From positions 1 to 64,000 of the forward strand of contig NZ_NKJE01000017.1 of the NCBI RefSeq assembly GCF_002256285.1: DNA of 64,000 nucleotides, read 5' to 3'. Within the stretch, counting starts at the first letter, position 1. The number at the start of each line of letters is the position of its first letter. A model generated the notes under the pieces. That model was not told the origin of the DNA and made no database searches. It saw only the letters and a list, made by a program, of their open reading frames with translations. The DNA is from Flavobacterium sp. BFFFF1 (lineage in GTDB: Bacteria; Bacteroidota; Bacteroidia; Flavobacteriales; Flavobacteriaceae). Below are positions 47,096 through 57,155 of the stretch, piece by piece. The translations under genes were made by a program, and so were the position numbers.

Positions 47096-47103
47096 TAACT
47101 TTG
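47096..47103 (+). promoter_or_regulatory. -7 promoter element (TAACTTTG) of truA
   Basis: Full TAnnTTTG match, 56 nt before ATG 47160 and 20 nt before an in-frame ATG at 47124. Confidence 0.5.
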
Positions 47104-47159
47104 CATCGCGGTAAAGCAGCCTGATGAACTGTAAACGCTGCCGATTACTGCAAATAAAA

Positions 47160-47894
47160 ATGCGCTACTTTATCCAATTTTCATACAACGGAACCCATTA
47201 TCATGGCTGGCAATCCCAGCCGAACGCAGTGTCTGTACAGGAAACACTTGAAAAAGCCATGTCTACCGTGCTGGGAATGAACATCGCTTTGACCGCTGCG
47301 GGACGAACCGATACCGGAGTCCATGCCAAAAAAATGTTTGCCCATTTTGACGCCAGCCTTACTGCTGAAATTCCCGGATTGGTTTATAAGCTCAATTCGT
47401 TTCTTCCAAAGGACATTGCAATCATTGACATCATCGCAGTACATGATACCGCACACGCGCGTTTTGACGCCAGCAGTCGGACTTACGAATACTACATCTC
47501 CCGAGAAAAGAATCCGTTTGGTTCTGATTTAAGCTGGCAGTACAGCCTACCGCTTGATGTGGACGCCATGAATGAAGCCGCCGCGCGTTTGCTGAAACAC
47601 ACGGACTTCCAGTGTTTTTCAAAAGTCAATACCGATGTGAGTACGTTTAATTGTAAAATTACCGAAGCTTATTGGCAGGAAAAAGGAAACCGTCTCGTCT
47701 TTACGATTTCCGCTGAACGGTTTCTCCGAAACATGGTACGCGCCATCGTGGGTACGCTGATCAATATCGGTCAGGGCAAAATAAGTGCGGACAGCATGGA
47801 AGCCATTATTGAAAGCCGTGACCGGAAACAAGCAGGATTTTCTGTACCCGCACACGGACTTTTTCTCACTGAAATCAAATATAAATACATTTAA
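47160..47894 (+). CDS. truA: tRNA pseudouridine(38-40) synthase TruA
   Basis: A 244-aa enzyme that isomerises uridines 38-40 in the tRNA anticodon stem. The catalytic Asp51 lies in ALTAAGRTDTGVHA. Other conserved blocks are FSYNGTHYHGWQSQ at the start, DASSRTYEYYI in the middle, and FLRNMVRAIVGTLI and SVPAHGLFLTEIKY near the end. ATG 47160 gives the normal N-terminus; the in-frame ATG at 47124 would add 12 Cys/Arg-rich residues and lies closer to the promoter element, so it cannot be ruled out. An ABC transporter gene follows after 54 nt. Confidence 0.97.
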   Translation: MRYFIQFSYNGTHYHGWQSQPNAVSVQETLEKAMSTVLGMNIALTAAGRTDTGVHAKKMFAHFDASLTAEIPGLVYKLNSFLPKDIAIIDIIAVHDTAHARFDASSRTYEYYISREKNPFGSDLSWQYSLPLDVDAMNEAAARLLKHTDFQCFSKVNTDVSTFNCKITEAYWQEKGNRLVFTISAERFLRNMVRAIVGTLINIGQGKISADSMEAIIESRDRKQAGFSVPAHGLFLTEIKYKYI

Positions 47895-47948
47895 GGACTA
47901 AGTGCCAATATTCGGAAAATACTCCACCTAACCCAGAACAGCAACAAA

Positions 47949-49709
47949 ATGAGCGCAAAAGCCTTCGACACCGACGTTTTTAAACGGATTATGGTTTACA
48001 CAAAACCGTACCAGCGCCGATTCAATGCAGTAATTTTCTGGGCGGTTTCGTTGTCCGTTTTCTCTGCATTAAGGCCATATCTGCTTAAACAGACCATCGA
48101 CGGGTACATTGGCAAATACGACCCCCACGGATTATTAATGTATGTGGTATTTATGGGAATCGCACTCCTGCTTGAGGTTTTGTCGCAGTTCTACTTTGTG
48201 TATTGGGCGAATTGGCTGGGCCAGGATATCGTAAGGGATCTGAGAAACAAGCTATTTGGCCATATGTTTAATTTCCGGATGAAGTACTTTGATACTGCAC
48301 CTGTCGGGCAGTTGGTTACCCGCACCGTCTCTGACATCGAAGCCATTGCCCGGATTTTCAGCCAGGGATTGTTCATGATCATGAGCGACGTTTTAAAAAT
48401 GATCGCGGTTTTAATTTTTATGTTCTATATGAACTGGAACCTGAGCTGGATCGTTTTGGTGGCCATGCCCATATTGGTTTATGTGACGCGTATTTTTCAG
48501 AAGAAAATGCAGGTCGCCTTTGAGCAGGTTCGTACAGAGATTACAAACCTGAATACTTTTGTCCAGGAACGCGTCACGGGAATGAAAATCGTACAGTTAT
48601 TCCACCGCGAGGACATCGAGTATGAAAAATTCAGCAAAATAAACGACCGCCATAAGAAGGCATGGATCAGGACCGTCTGGTATAATTCAATTTTCTTCCC
48701 GATTGCCGACATGATCTCAGCACTCACCCTGGGATGCGTCGTCTGGTACGGCAGCAACCTGATCCTGGGCGGCGACCAGCAAACCACTTTTGGTGATCTT
48801 TTTACGTATACGATGTCGATTTCAATGCTGTTCAATCCATTGCGGCAGATTGCGGATAAGTTTAACGAAATGCAAATGGGAATGATTGCCGCAAACCGGG
48901 TATTTGATATTTTGGACAGCGACGAACAGGTACAGGACAACGGTACGAAGGATGCACCCGATTTCAAGGGCAGCATCGAATTCAGGGATGTCCATTTCGG
49001 TTACATCGAAACCGAAGAAGTCATTAAAGGCATCAATTTAAAGGTAGATCCAGGCCAGACGATAGCAATTGTTGGGGCAACCGGCGCAGGAAAATCGACC
49101 ATAATCAATCTACTGAACCGTTTCTACGAAATCAATAGTGGCGCCATCTGCGTAGACGGCACCAATATCAACGAATACAACCTTGAATCGCTCCGCAGGC
49201 AAATTGGCGTGGTCCTGCAGGACGTATTTTTATTTGCAGATACCATTTTAAATAACATTACACTTCATAACTCCAGCATATCCCGCGACGATGTCATCAG
49301 GGCCGCCAAAAGAATCGGGATACATGAATTCATCATGAGCCTTCCGGAAGGTTACGATTACAACGTAAAAGAACGCGGGGTGATGTTGTCCTCAGGGCAA
49401 AGACAGTTGATTGCATTTTTGCGTGCCTACGTCAGCAATCCGGCGATACTGATATTGGATGAGGCCACTTCGTCAATCGACACCTATTCTGAAGAACTGA
49501 TTCAACGCGCGACCGAAACCATTACGGAAAACCGGACATCCATTGTAATTGCGCACCGACTGGCAACGATTGTGAAAGCCGATAAGATCGTGGTCATGGA
49601 CAAAGGGCTGATTGTCGAACAGGGAACACACCAGCAATTACTGAATATTGAAGGCGGCCATTACAGGAACCTTTATGACTCACAATTTTTAGTAGAAGAA
49701 AAACATTGA
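47949..49709 (+). CDS. ABC transporter, fused permease and ATPase (exporter type)
   Basis: A 586-aa half-transporter working as a dimer. The N-terminal membrane domain (about 20-320) has six helices and the NLNTFVQERVTGMKIVQLF coupling region. The nucleotide-binding domain has Walker A VGATGAGKSTI, the signature MLSSGQRQLIAF (Gln-Arg form, not LSGGQ), Walker B ILILDEATSS and the H-loop VIAHRL. This resembles MsbA/MDR-type lipid or drug exporters; the substrate is unknown. The DUF2238 gene begins 1 nt after its stop, so the two are co-transcribed. Confidence 0.93.
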   Translation: MSAKAFDTDVFKRIMVYTKPYQRRFNAVIFWAVSLSVFSALRPYLLKQTIDGYIGKYDPHGLLMYVVFMGIALLLEVLSQFYFVYWANWLGQDIVRDLRNKLFGHMFNFRMKYFDTAPVGQLVTRTVSDIEAIARIFSQGLFMIMSDVLKMIAVLIFMFYMNWNLSWIVLVAMPILVYVTRIFQKKMQVAFEQVRTEITNLNTFVQERVTGMKIVQLFHREDIEYEKFSKINDRHKKAWIRTVWYNSIFFPIADMISALTLGCVVWYGSNLILGGDQQTTFGDLFTYTMSISMLFNPLRQIADKFNEMQMGMIAANRVFDILDSDEQVQDNGTKDAPDFKGSIEFRDVHFGYIETEEVIKGINLKVDPGQTIAIVGATGAGKSTIINLLNRFYEINSGAICVDGTNINEYNLESLRRQIGVVLQDVFLFADTILNNITLHNSSISRDDVIRAAKRIGIHEFIMSLPEGYDYNVKERGVMLSSGQRQLIAFLRAYVSNPAILILDEATSSIDTYSEELIQRATETITENRTSIVIAHRLATIVKADKIVVMDKGLIVEQGTHQQLLNIEGGHYRNLYDSQFLVEEKH

Positions 49710-49710
49710 T

Positions 49711-50364
49711 ATGACTGTATTCACCACTGCCATCTCGGCGCAAAGGATCGCCTTTAAACACAATAAATGGCTTCAAGTTCTCCTTGTTGTTTTTACAATA
49801 TGCTGGATCAACTCTTATATAGGAAATACCGATACGTCGAACTGGCTTTTGGAAAACACGCTCGTTTTTATATTTTTGGGTTTCCTTATTTTGACGTATA
49901 AAAAGTTTAAGTTTAGCGACCTGAGCTATTTGCTGATTTGTATCTATCTATGCCTGCATGTATATGGTTCCAAATATACTTATGCCGAAAATCCTTTTGG
50001 CTATTGGCTTAAGGATGCGCTGGAACTAAAGCGGAACCATTACGACCGCATCGTGCATTTCAGTTTCGGCTTCCTCCTCGCCTACCCGATGCGCGAGATT
50101 TTCCTGAAATGGCTGAAATTCCCAGCCTGGGTGGCGTGGACATTACCAATCGAAATTACATTATCCATCAGCGCCTTTTACGAATTGATCGAATGGGCAG
50201 TGGCGGATGTGTTTTTCAAGGCACAGGGTGACGCCTATTTAGGAACACAAGGCGATATCTGGGACGCGCAGAAGGATATTTTTCTGGCATTTTTGGGAGC
50301 GATTGTGGCTACTACAATAGTTTCGATGGTGAAGAAAATCGGTAATGTGCGTGCGCGGGAATAA
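49711..50364 (+). CDS. DUF2238 (YjdF-like) membrane protein
   Basis: A 217-aa protein with about six transmembrane helices and the family block HYDRIVHFSFGFLLAYPMRE, followed by SAFYELIEWAVADVF and the GTQGDIWDAQKDIFLAFLGA segment. Conserved His, Asp, Glu and Gln in these blocks suggest a polar membrane site, but function is unknown. It is translationally linked to the preceding ABC exporter (1-nt gap). Confidence 0.9.
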   Translation: MTVFTTAISAQRIAFKHNKWLQVLLVVFTICWINSYIGNTDTSNWLLENTLVFIFLGFLILTYKKFKFSDLSYLLICIYLCLHVYGSKYTYAENPFGYWLKDALELKRNHYDRIVHFSFGFLLAYPMREIFLKWLKFPAWVAWTLPIEITLSISAFYELIEWAVADVFFKAQGDAYLGTQGDIWDAQKDIFLAFLGAIVATTIVSMVKKIGNVRARE

Positions 50365-50445
50365 ATCGATAACAATAACATACGAAATAAAATAATTGCT
50401 TAATTTCGCACGGGAAATCTTTAGAAAATCATTTAACTCAAACCA

Positions 50446-51831
50446 ATGAAATACGATATTATAGTTTTAGGAAGCGGTCCGGGCGGATATGTTACTGCCA
50501 TCAGGGCTTCACAGCTTGGATTTAAAGTTGCTGTAATCGAAAAGGAAAGCCTTGGCGGAATCTGCCTGAACTGGGGCTGTATCCCAACCAAAGCATTGCT
50601 GAAATCGGCACAGGTTTTTGACTACCTAAAACATGCATCCGACTACGGATTGACAATCAAGGAATTCGATAAAGACTTCAATGCGGTTATCTCCCGTTCA
50701 CGTGGCGTGGCCGATGGCATGAGCAAAGGCGTGCAGTTCCTGATGAAAAAAAATAAGATTGATGTGATTGACGGCTCGGGGAAAATCAAGCCAGGCAAAA
50801 AGGTAGCTGTTGAAAAAGACGGAACCACTACCGATTACGAAGCGGATCACATCATCATTGCGACTGGTGCACGCTCACGCGAGTTGCCAAACCTTCCGCA
50901 GGATGGTAAAAAGGTAATTGGTTACCGTCAGGCGATGACTTTGCCGGAACAACCAAAATCAATGATTGTTGTGGGTTCTGGCGCTATTGGTGTTGAATTT
51001 GCTCATTTCTACAATGCTATGGGAACCGATGTTACAATTGTCGAATTCCTTCCGAATATCGTACCATTAGAAGATGAGGATGTATCCAAGCAAATGGAAC
51101 GTTCGATGAAAAAAGCCGGCGTGAAAATCATGACAAGTTCTTCGGTTGAAAAAGTGGATACCACTGGAAACGGGGTAAAAGCCACTGTAAAGACAGCCAA
51201 AGGCGAAGAAATCCTTGAAGCAGATATTTTACTTTCCGCTGTCGGAATTAAATCAAATATAGAAAACATCGGTCTGGAAGAAGTCGGTATCGCTACCGAC
51301 CGTGACAAAATCCTTGTCAATGATTTTTACCAGACGAACATTCCCGGATATTATGCCATCGGTGATATTGTTCCAGGCCCTGCGCTCGCCCACGTGGCTT
51401 CCGCAGAAGGAATTACTTGCGTCGAGAAAATCGCTGGATTGCACGTCGATAAAATTGATTATGGGAACATTCCCGGATGTACTTATGCTACGCCCGAAAT
51501 CGCTTCCGTCGGCATGACAGAAAAACAAGCAAAAGAAAAAGGATACGAATTGAAAATCGGGAAATTTCCGTTTTCCGCTTCCGGAAAAGCGAAAGCCTCA
51601 GGAGCAGCCGACGGATTCGTAAAAGTGATTTTCGATGCCAAATACGGCGAATGGCTGGGTTGCCACATGATTGGTGCCGGCGTTACTGATATGATTGCAG
51701 AAGCCGTTGTTGCCAGGAAACTTGAAACCACCGGACACGAAATCATCAAATCAATCCACCCGCACCCGACGATGAGTGAGGCGATTATGGAAGCCGCTGC
51801 TGCGGCCTATGATGAAGTGATTCACTTGTAG
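50446..51831 (+). CDS. lpd: Dihydrolipoyl dehydrogenase (E3)
   Basis: A 461-aa FAD enzyme that reoxidises lipoamide in 2-oxoacid dehydrogenase complexes. FAD motif IVLGSGPGGYVTAI is at the N-terminus. The redox disulfide is Cys40-Cys45 in GGICLNWGCIPTKALL. The NAD domain has VVGSGAIGVEFA. A second FAD contact is YYAIGDIVPGPALAHVA, and the catalytic His-Glu pair lies in IHPHPTMSEAIMEAA. It stands alone rather than beside E1/E2 genes. A near-match -7 element (TAATTTCG) precedes it and a terminator follows. Confidence 0.96.
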   Translation: MKYDIIVLGSGPGGYVTAIRASQLGFKVAVIEKESLGGICLNWGCIPTKALLKSAQVFDYLKHASDYGLTIKEFDKDFNAVISRSRGVADGMSKGVQFLMKKNKIDVIDGSGKIKPGKKVAVEKDGTTTDYEADHIIIATGARSRELPNLPQDGKKVIGYRQAMTLPEQPKSMIVVGSGAIGVEFAHFYNAMGTDVTIVEFLPNIVPLEDEDVSKQMERSMKKAGVKIMTSSSVEKVDTTGNGVKATVKTAKGEEILEADILLSAVGIKSNIENIGLEEVGIATDRDKILVNDFYQTNIPGYYAIGDIVPGPALAHVASAEGITCVEKIAGLHVDKIDYGNIPGCTYATPEIASVGMTEKQAKEKGYELKIGKFPFSASGKAKASGAADGFVKVIFDAKYGEWLGCHMIGAGVTDMIAEAVVARKLETTGHEIIKSIHPHPTMSEAIMEAAAAAYDEVIHL

Positions 51832-51857
51832 TAAGGCCTGATAATATATAGTATTTT

Positions 51858-51886
51858 AAACCGTCCAAAAGGGCGGTTTTTTTTTT
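51858..51886 (+). terminator. Rho-independent terminator
   Basis: Stem AAACCGTCC / GGGCGGTTT (one wobble pair), AAAA loop, and a ten-base T-run after lpd. Confidence 0.9.
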
Positions 51887-52073
51887 GCTTTAGCAATTTG
51901 ACTTACAGAATATCGCTTTTGCTAAAACTGAGGACTTTCAACGAAAAGACTTCATTTCCTGAGGTGTTTTGATTTAAAATCAACATAAACTGATGATACT
52001 GCGTTAATCCCTGAAAATCCACAAATAATTTCTTAAATCCTTAGTAATTTTACATCTTCAAAAACAAAACAAA

Positions 52074-54008
52074 ATGACAACAATGCTTAGTTCTTATTGG
52101 TGGGTGCTCCTGATCCTGCTGTGTGTTCTCATGTACAAATTTGTACTCCGTGTGTTCTTCGGGATGGTCATCGTACCTGAAGATAAAATTGGTCTGGTGA
52201 CCAAGAAATTCGTGCTTTTTGGTCCGGAAAAATCTTTGCCTGATGGTCGTATTATTGCTACCAAAGGAGAGTCTGGTTACCAGGGAAAAACATTGGCTCC
52301 CGGATTGTATTGGGGCATGTGGATCTGGCAGTACAGTGTGGATATGACCGCCTTCACAATCATACCGGAAGGAAAAATCGGATTGGTATTAAGCAAGGAC
52401 GGTGCCGAGATACCGACGGGCCGCATCCTCGCAAGAAAAGTAGATTGCGACAATTTCCAGGACGCCGCGGCATTCCTGAACAACGGCGGACAAAAAGGAC
52501 GCCAGACGGCTTTCATCACGACAGGATCATACAGGATCAATACATTCCTTTTCGAGATCATCATTTCTGACCAGATCAAGATTTTTGAAAACATGATTGG
52601 TATCGTGACCGCTTTGGATGGAGATCCTATTCCGCAAGGACAGATTGCCGGTAAATATGTAGACGGGCACAACAACTTCCAGGATTTTGACAAGTTTCTG
52701 GAATTGGGAGGAAACCGTGGATTGCAGCCGCAAATTATGCTCGCAGGTTCCTATTACATCAACCCATGGGCGATCCTTATTGAACAAAATCCGATGACTG
52801 ATGTGCCGATAGGATATGTTGGCGTAGTGATCTCCTATATAGGTGAGGATGGACAGGATGTAACCGGCGATTCTTTTAAACACGGAAATATAGTTTCCAA
52901 AGGACAACGTGGTGTGTGGATGGAACCACTGGGACCCGGAAAATATGCGCTAAACAAATACACGACAAAACTCGAACCTGTTCCGACAACGAATCTCGTA
53001 TTAAACTGGGCGAATGCACGAAGCGAATCGCACAACCTCGACAAAAACCTGTCTACGATTACGGTGCGTTCTAAAGATGGTTTCCCATTCAATCTTGACG
53101 TGGCGCAGATTATACACGTTCCCGCAAATGAGGCTCCAAAAGTAATCGCTCGTTTCGGGAGCATGAACAACCTGGTTTCGCAGGTACTGGAGCCTACCAT
53201 CGGGAATTATTTCAGGAACTCGGCGCAGGATAGTGATGTGATTTCCTTCCTTTCCACAAGGAAAGAACGTCAGGAATCCGCTAAAAATCACATTAAACTG
53301 GTTTTGGACGAATACAATGTGAATGCCGTAGATACTTTAATTGGTGACATCGTTCCGCCGGACTCGTTGATGAAAACATTGACCGACAGGAAATTGGCGG
53401 AAGAAGAGCAAAAAACCTATCAAACCCAAAGAATGGCGCAGGAACAACGCCAGGGAATGGAAAAAGAAACCGCAATCGCCGATATGCAGAAAGAAATCGT
53501 ACGCGCTTCCCAAAATGTAGAAATTGCACAACGCACTGCCGATGCAACCGTGAAAAAAGCAGAAGGAGATGCAGCCAGTTTAAAACTAAATGTAAATGCC
53601 GAAGCCGAAGCCACCAAAATGCGTGCAAACGCCGAAGCCGAAGCCACCAAAGCCAGGGCCGGCGCTCAGGCTGAAGCCACCAAAATGACGGCAAGTGCTG
53701 AAGCGGAACGGATTTCCAAAACGGGTCTTGCGGAAGCTGAAAAAATCATGGCGGTTGGTAAATCCACTGCAGAAGCGTATCAATTGCAGGTTTCAGCGAT
53801 GGGCGGCGATAATTTCACGAAATACAAAATTACTGAGGAAATCGGTAAGGGTAAAATCAAGGTGATTCCTGATGTGTTGATTACGGGCAATAACGGTACT
53901 GATGGTTCAATCAGTGGATTATTGGGTATGAAATTGATGGAGATGATGGATACGAAAGATGGCTCCGGAAAAATGGAAATCAAGCCAGAGTCTAAAAAAG
54001 ATAAATAA
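52074..54008 (+). CDS. Flotillin-like SPFH-domain protein
   Basis: A 644-aa protein with one N-terminal transmembrane helix (WWVLLILLCVLMYKFVLRV), an extended SPFH/Band 7 region (to about 430) and a long coiled coil. That part is rich in AEAEATKMRANAEAEATKAR-type repeats (about 500-565), ending with a GGDNFTKYKITEEIGKGK segment typical of the UPF/flotillin branch. Such proteins form large ring-like membrane scaffolds that organise membrane domains. It has its own terminator. A near-match -7 element (TAATTTTA) lies about 25 nt before the start. Confidence 0.9.
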   Translation: MTTMLSSYWWVLLILLCVLMYKFVLRVFFGMVIVPEDKIGLVTKKFVLFGPEKSLPDGRIIATKGESGYQGKTLAPGLYWGMWIWQYSVDMTAFTIIPEGKIGLVLSKDGAEIPTGRILARKVDCDNFQDAAAFLNNGGQKGRQTAFITTGSYRINTFLFEIIISDQIKIFENMIGIVTALDGDPIPQGQIAGKYVDGHNNFQDFDKFLELGGNRGLQPQIMLAGSYYINPWAILIEQNPMTDVPIGYVGVVISYIGEDGQDVTGDSFKHGNIVSKGQRGVWMEPLGPGKYALNKYTTKLEPVPTTNLVLNWANARSESHNLDKNLSTITVRSKDGFPFNLDVAQIIHVPANEAPKVIARFGSMNNLVSQVLEPTIGNYFRNSAQDSDVISFLSTRKERQESAKNHIKLVLDEYNVNAVDTLIGDIVPPDSLMKTLTDRKLAEEEQKTYQTQRMAQEQRQGMEKETAIADMQKEIVRASQNVEIAQRTADATVKKAEGDAASLKLNVNAEAEATKMRANAEAEATKARAGAQAEATKMTASAEAERISKTGLAEAEKIMAVGKSTAEAYQLQVSAMGGDNFTKYKITEEIGKGKIKVIPDVLITGNNGTDGSISGLLGMKLMEMMDTKDGSGKMEIKPESKKDK

Positions 54009-54028
54009 TCTTATATCGTATATTAATG

Positions 54029-54059
54029 AAGCCGCTCCGGAAATGGAGCGGCTTTTTTT
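54029..54059 (+). terminator. Rho-independent terminator
   Basis: Ten-base-pair stem AAGCCGCTCC / GGAGCGGCTT with a 6-nt loop and T-run after the flotillin gene. Confidence 0.95.
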
Positions 54060-54114
54060 AATGAAAAAAAATGGTGAAAATTCGTTACTTTTAACAATAA
54101 TAAACTACTAGCCT

Positions 54115-55626
54115 ATGAAACTTGGTTACTTTTTTTGTTTCTTATCGATATCCTGGAATATGTTTTCGCAACAGCCCGACATCAGTTTTGGAAATCAGGG
54201 TATCATTACGTCGGCCAGCGGAGCCGAAATACTGTTTTCTGAAATACTCGCCGATGGAAAAATCGTCTCGGTTGGTTATCAAAACATAGTTCAACCTACC
54301 GGATATGGATATCATTTGATTGTCACACGGCATCATCCGGATGGAAGCATCGATAATAATTTTGGAACTAACGGCATCGTCATGGACACTTACGGTTATC
54401 GATGCTTTCCTGACGCAGCCCTGCTTCAACCCGACCAGAAATTGATTGTAGCGGCTACTTACCTCCCTGTCGAAGGAGATATTGATCTTGTTGCTAAACG
54501 GGTTATATTGAGATATAATTCAGATGGAACTCCTGACCCGGGTTTCGGAAATAATGGACGGAAAAGCTTTGATTCGACATCATTGTTAGCTACAATACGC
54601 GATATTGCTTTGCAGGGTAATAAAATTCTCGTGAGAGGAAATCCTGCTTACCCAAATACTAATCTCGGGATTTTAATTCGCCTTGATAGTGATGGCAATG
54701 AAGATATATCATTTGGTGACAATGGTGTTATTTATCCATCTGATAACGCCGGTATGTTTAAAAGCCTGACTGTACTTGAAAACGGCGACATTGTCAGCGG
54801 TGGTTTCGTTGGAGAAAACGCAGCGATCAGGAAATACCATGCTGATGGTTCACTTTTTACTGATTTTGGTACAAATGGTACAAATAGTTCCTTCAACTTT
54901 GTACCGCCGGATTGGTTTCCTGTAGAATGGGCTGACAAAATAATCGCCCAGCCTGACGGAAAGCTTTTGGCAATTTACATGACTACTCAAAGAAATGGGA
55001 TCTTACGCTTAAATAGCGATGGGACAGTCGACACTTCCTTTGGTACCAATGGTGCCTTCATGCTCCCTGAAAATCTGCCCTATTCATTTATTACAGATTT
55101 TGGACTAAGGCCTGACGGCAAGATTGTATTTGCTGGCACAAATGCCGACAATCCTGACTATGCTGTTTTTGTTGGGAAATTGAACCAAGACGGCACAAAC
55201 GACCTTACATTTGATAACGATGGCTACCTAGATCTAAATCCAAGTGCTTACAACGATTATTTCAACAGCATCAACATCCAACAGGATGGGAAAATTATTG
55301 TAGCCGGCACTATAAATGATGTCGATTCTAACAATGTTTTCTTACTGATGAGAATCGATGACCTGCCTTTGAGCGCCACTTCCGACCTAAGTCCAAATAT
55401 AAGCATCTATCCAAACCCCTTCAAGGATGACATCACAATTTACACTGCAGGAGGCAGCCTTAAAACTTTCCAACTCTTTGATATGCATGGCAAATTGGTC
55501 TTCGAAAAGCCAATCAATGGGGACGAAAATATTGTGTCACCAAATGTTTCACCAGGCATTTATTTTTACGAAATTGAAAGGGCGAACGGAAAAAAAATCA
55601 GTGGTAAAATCATGAAAAAAAATTGA
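54115..55626 (+). CDS. T9SS-exported delta-60 repeat protein
   Basis: A 503-aa secreted protein with signal peptide (ISWNMFSQQ), then seven or so delta-60 type repeats (pattern DGTxDxxFGxNG followed by QPDGKxxxAG), likely forming a beta-propeller-like or solenoid structure over residues 20-415. The T9SS type A domain follows (ISIYPNPFKDDITIY to IMKKN). No catalytic residues are seen. It probably works at the cell surface or outside the cell; the function of delta-60 proteins is not established. Confidence 0.92.
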   Translation: MKLGYFFCFLSISWNMFSQQPDISFGNQGIITSASGAEILFSEILADGKIVSVGYQNIVQPTGYGYHLIVTRHHPDGSIDNNFGTNGIVMDTYGYRCFPDAALLQPDQKLIVAATYLPVEGDIDLVAKRVILRYNSDGTPDPGFGNNGRKSFDSTSLLATIRDIALQGNKILVRGNPAYPNTNLGILIRLDSDGNEDISFGDNGVIYPSDNAGMFKSLTVLENGDIVSGGFVGENAAIRKYHADGSLFTDFGTNGTNSSFNFVPPDWFPVEWADKIIAQPDGKLLAIYMTTQRNGILRLNSDGTVDTSFGTNGAFMLPENLPYSFITDFGLRPDGKIVFAGTNADNPDYAVFVGKLNQDGTNDLTFDNDGYLDLNPSAYNDYFNSINIQQDGKIIVAGTINDVDSNNVFLLMRIDDLPLSATSDLSPNISIYPNPFKDDITIYTAGGSLKTFQLFDMHGKLVFEKPINGDENIVSPNVSPGIYFYEIERANGKKISGKIMKKN

Positions 55627-55726
55627 ACACCCTGAAAATTAAACGTCATCGTTGCGCTTCAAAATGAATACCAAGCATCTAACGCTGAGCATATCTTCCT
55701 ATCTTTATTTTATAAATCCTAAGAAC

Positions 55727-57115
55727 ATGAAAAAAATCCTTTTCCCGGCGTTACTTTCCATGATGCTTTTATCAGCTTGTAACTCTGCAGATAATAAAAG
55801 TAACGGATCGTCCCAATCTGTATATGAACCCAGGAATTTCGTTGAGATCAAACACCCTGATTGGAGCAAGAATGCCACCATTTATGAAGTGAATGTCCGG
55901 CAGTTCACACCGGAAGGCACGTTTAAGGCATTTGAAGCCCACCTGCCCCGAATCAAGGCGATGGGAATCGACATCATTTGGTTGATGCCAATCCATCCCA
56001 TCGGTGTTGAAAAGCGAAAAGGAACGCTTGGGAGCGAATATTCAGTGAAAGATTATTATGGTGTAAATCCAGAATTTGGTACGAAGGAGGATTTCAAAGC
56101 ATTGGTGTCTAAGATACACAGCATGGGCATGCACGTCATCGTGGATTGGGTAGCCAATCACTCGTCGTGGGACAACAATCTCGTCAAAGAACATCCGGAT
56201 TGGTATACCAAAACACCCGAAGGGAATTTCCAGCCCACACCGTGGTACGACTGGGATGACATTATCGACTTCGATTACAACCAACCGGCGCTACGGAAAT
56301 ACATGACGGAAGCACTGGTATATTGGGTGAAAGATTTCGATATTGACGGCTACCGCTGTGATACAGCAGGCTTCATCCCTACCGACTTCTGGGACAATGC
56401 CCGCGCGGAAATGGATGCTGTAAAGCCGGTTTTTATGCTTGCCGAATGGGAATCCAGGGATTTGCACAAGCATGCTTTTGACATGACCTATTCCTGGACA
56501 TTTTTTGATAAAATGACTGCGGTGACCAAAGACAAAAAAAGTCTTGGAGGCGTGATTGAATACATGGCGCATGACGTAAGCACTTTCCCGCGTGACGGTT
56601 ACAGGATGCTATTTACCGACAACCATGACATGAACTCGTGGAACGGCAACCAGTTTGCAAATTTTGGAGGTGGGTTGCAGGCATCAATGGTTTTGTGCAC
56701 CGTAGTAAACGGGATGCCGCTTGTCTACGGCGGCCAGGAAGCCGGATTAGACCACTCGCTGAAATTTTTCGATAAAGACCTGATACAATGGAAAGACCAT
56801 CCGTTTTACAATATTTATAAAACACTATTCGAACTAAAACATACCAACGAGGCGCTTTGGAATGGAAGTTACGGAGGCGAAATGATCCGGATCTTCAATG
56901 ACAAGCCGGAACAAGTGATCTCATTTTCAAGATCGAAAGGAAATAATCAGGTGATTCCTGTGGTAAATTACAGCGACAAGCCCGTAACCGTCAAACTGAA
57001 TTCAAAATACCAGAAAGGAAGCTACACCGACTTGTTTTCAAAAAAGACAGTCGTACTTAAAGGAGACGACGTCTTTACGATCGAACCCTGGGGTTATGTC
57101 GTATTGGTCAAATAG
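55727..57115 (+). CDS. GH13 alpha-amylase-family lipoprotein
   Basis: A 462-aa surface or periplasmic lipoprotein. ATG 55727 gives the signal peptide with lipobox LLSAC (Cys18); an in-frame ATG at 55652 would hide it. The GH13 conserved regions are complete: VIVDWVANHSSW (region I), GYRCDTAGF with nucleophile Asp212, LAEWESRD with acid/base Glu240, and FTDNHD with Asp301. A short C-terminal beta domain follows. It should cleave alpha-glucosidic bonds in starch- or glycogen-like glucans. No SusC/SusD genes lie next to it, so it is not part of a visible utilisation locus. Confidence 0.94.
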   Translation: MKKILFPALLSMMLLSACNSADNKSNGSSQSVYEPRNFVEIKHPDWSKNATIYEVNVRQFTPEGTFKAFEAHLPRIKAMGIDIIWLMPIHPIGVEKRKGTLGSEYSVKDYYGVNPEFGTKEDFKALVSKIHSMGMHVIVDWVANHSSWDNNLVKEHPDWYTKTPEGNFQPTPWYDWDDIIDFDYNQPALRKYMTEALVYWVKDFDIDGYRCDTAGFIPTDFWDNARAEMDAVKPVFMLAEWESRDLHKHAFDMTYSWTFFDKMTAVTKDKKSLGGVIEYMAHDVSTFPRDGYRMLFTDNHDMNSWNGNQFANFGGGLQASMVLCTVVNGMPLVYGGQEAGLDHSLKFFDKDLIQWKDHPFYNIYKTLFELKHTNEALWNGSYGGEMIRIFNDKPEQVISFSRSKGNNQVIPVVNYSDKPVTVKLNSKYQKGSYTDLFSKKTVVLKGDDVFTIEPWGYVVLVK

Positions 57116-57155
57116 TAAAAACGCTTCCAAAGAGTTTCCTTACCCACTATCAAGT

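Noticed and set aside
55727..57115. Starch-utilisation (Sus) locus around the GH13 lipoprotein
   Set aside because: No SusC, SusD or other glycan enzyme genes are adjacent; the neighbours are a delta-60 protein and a cysteine desulfurase.
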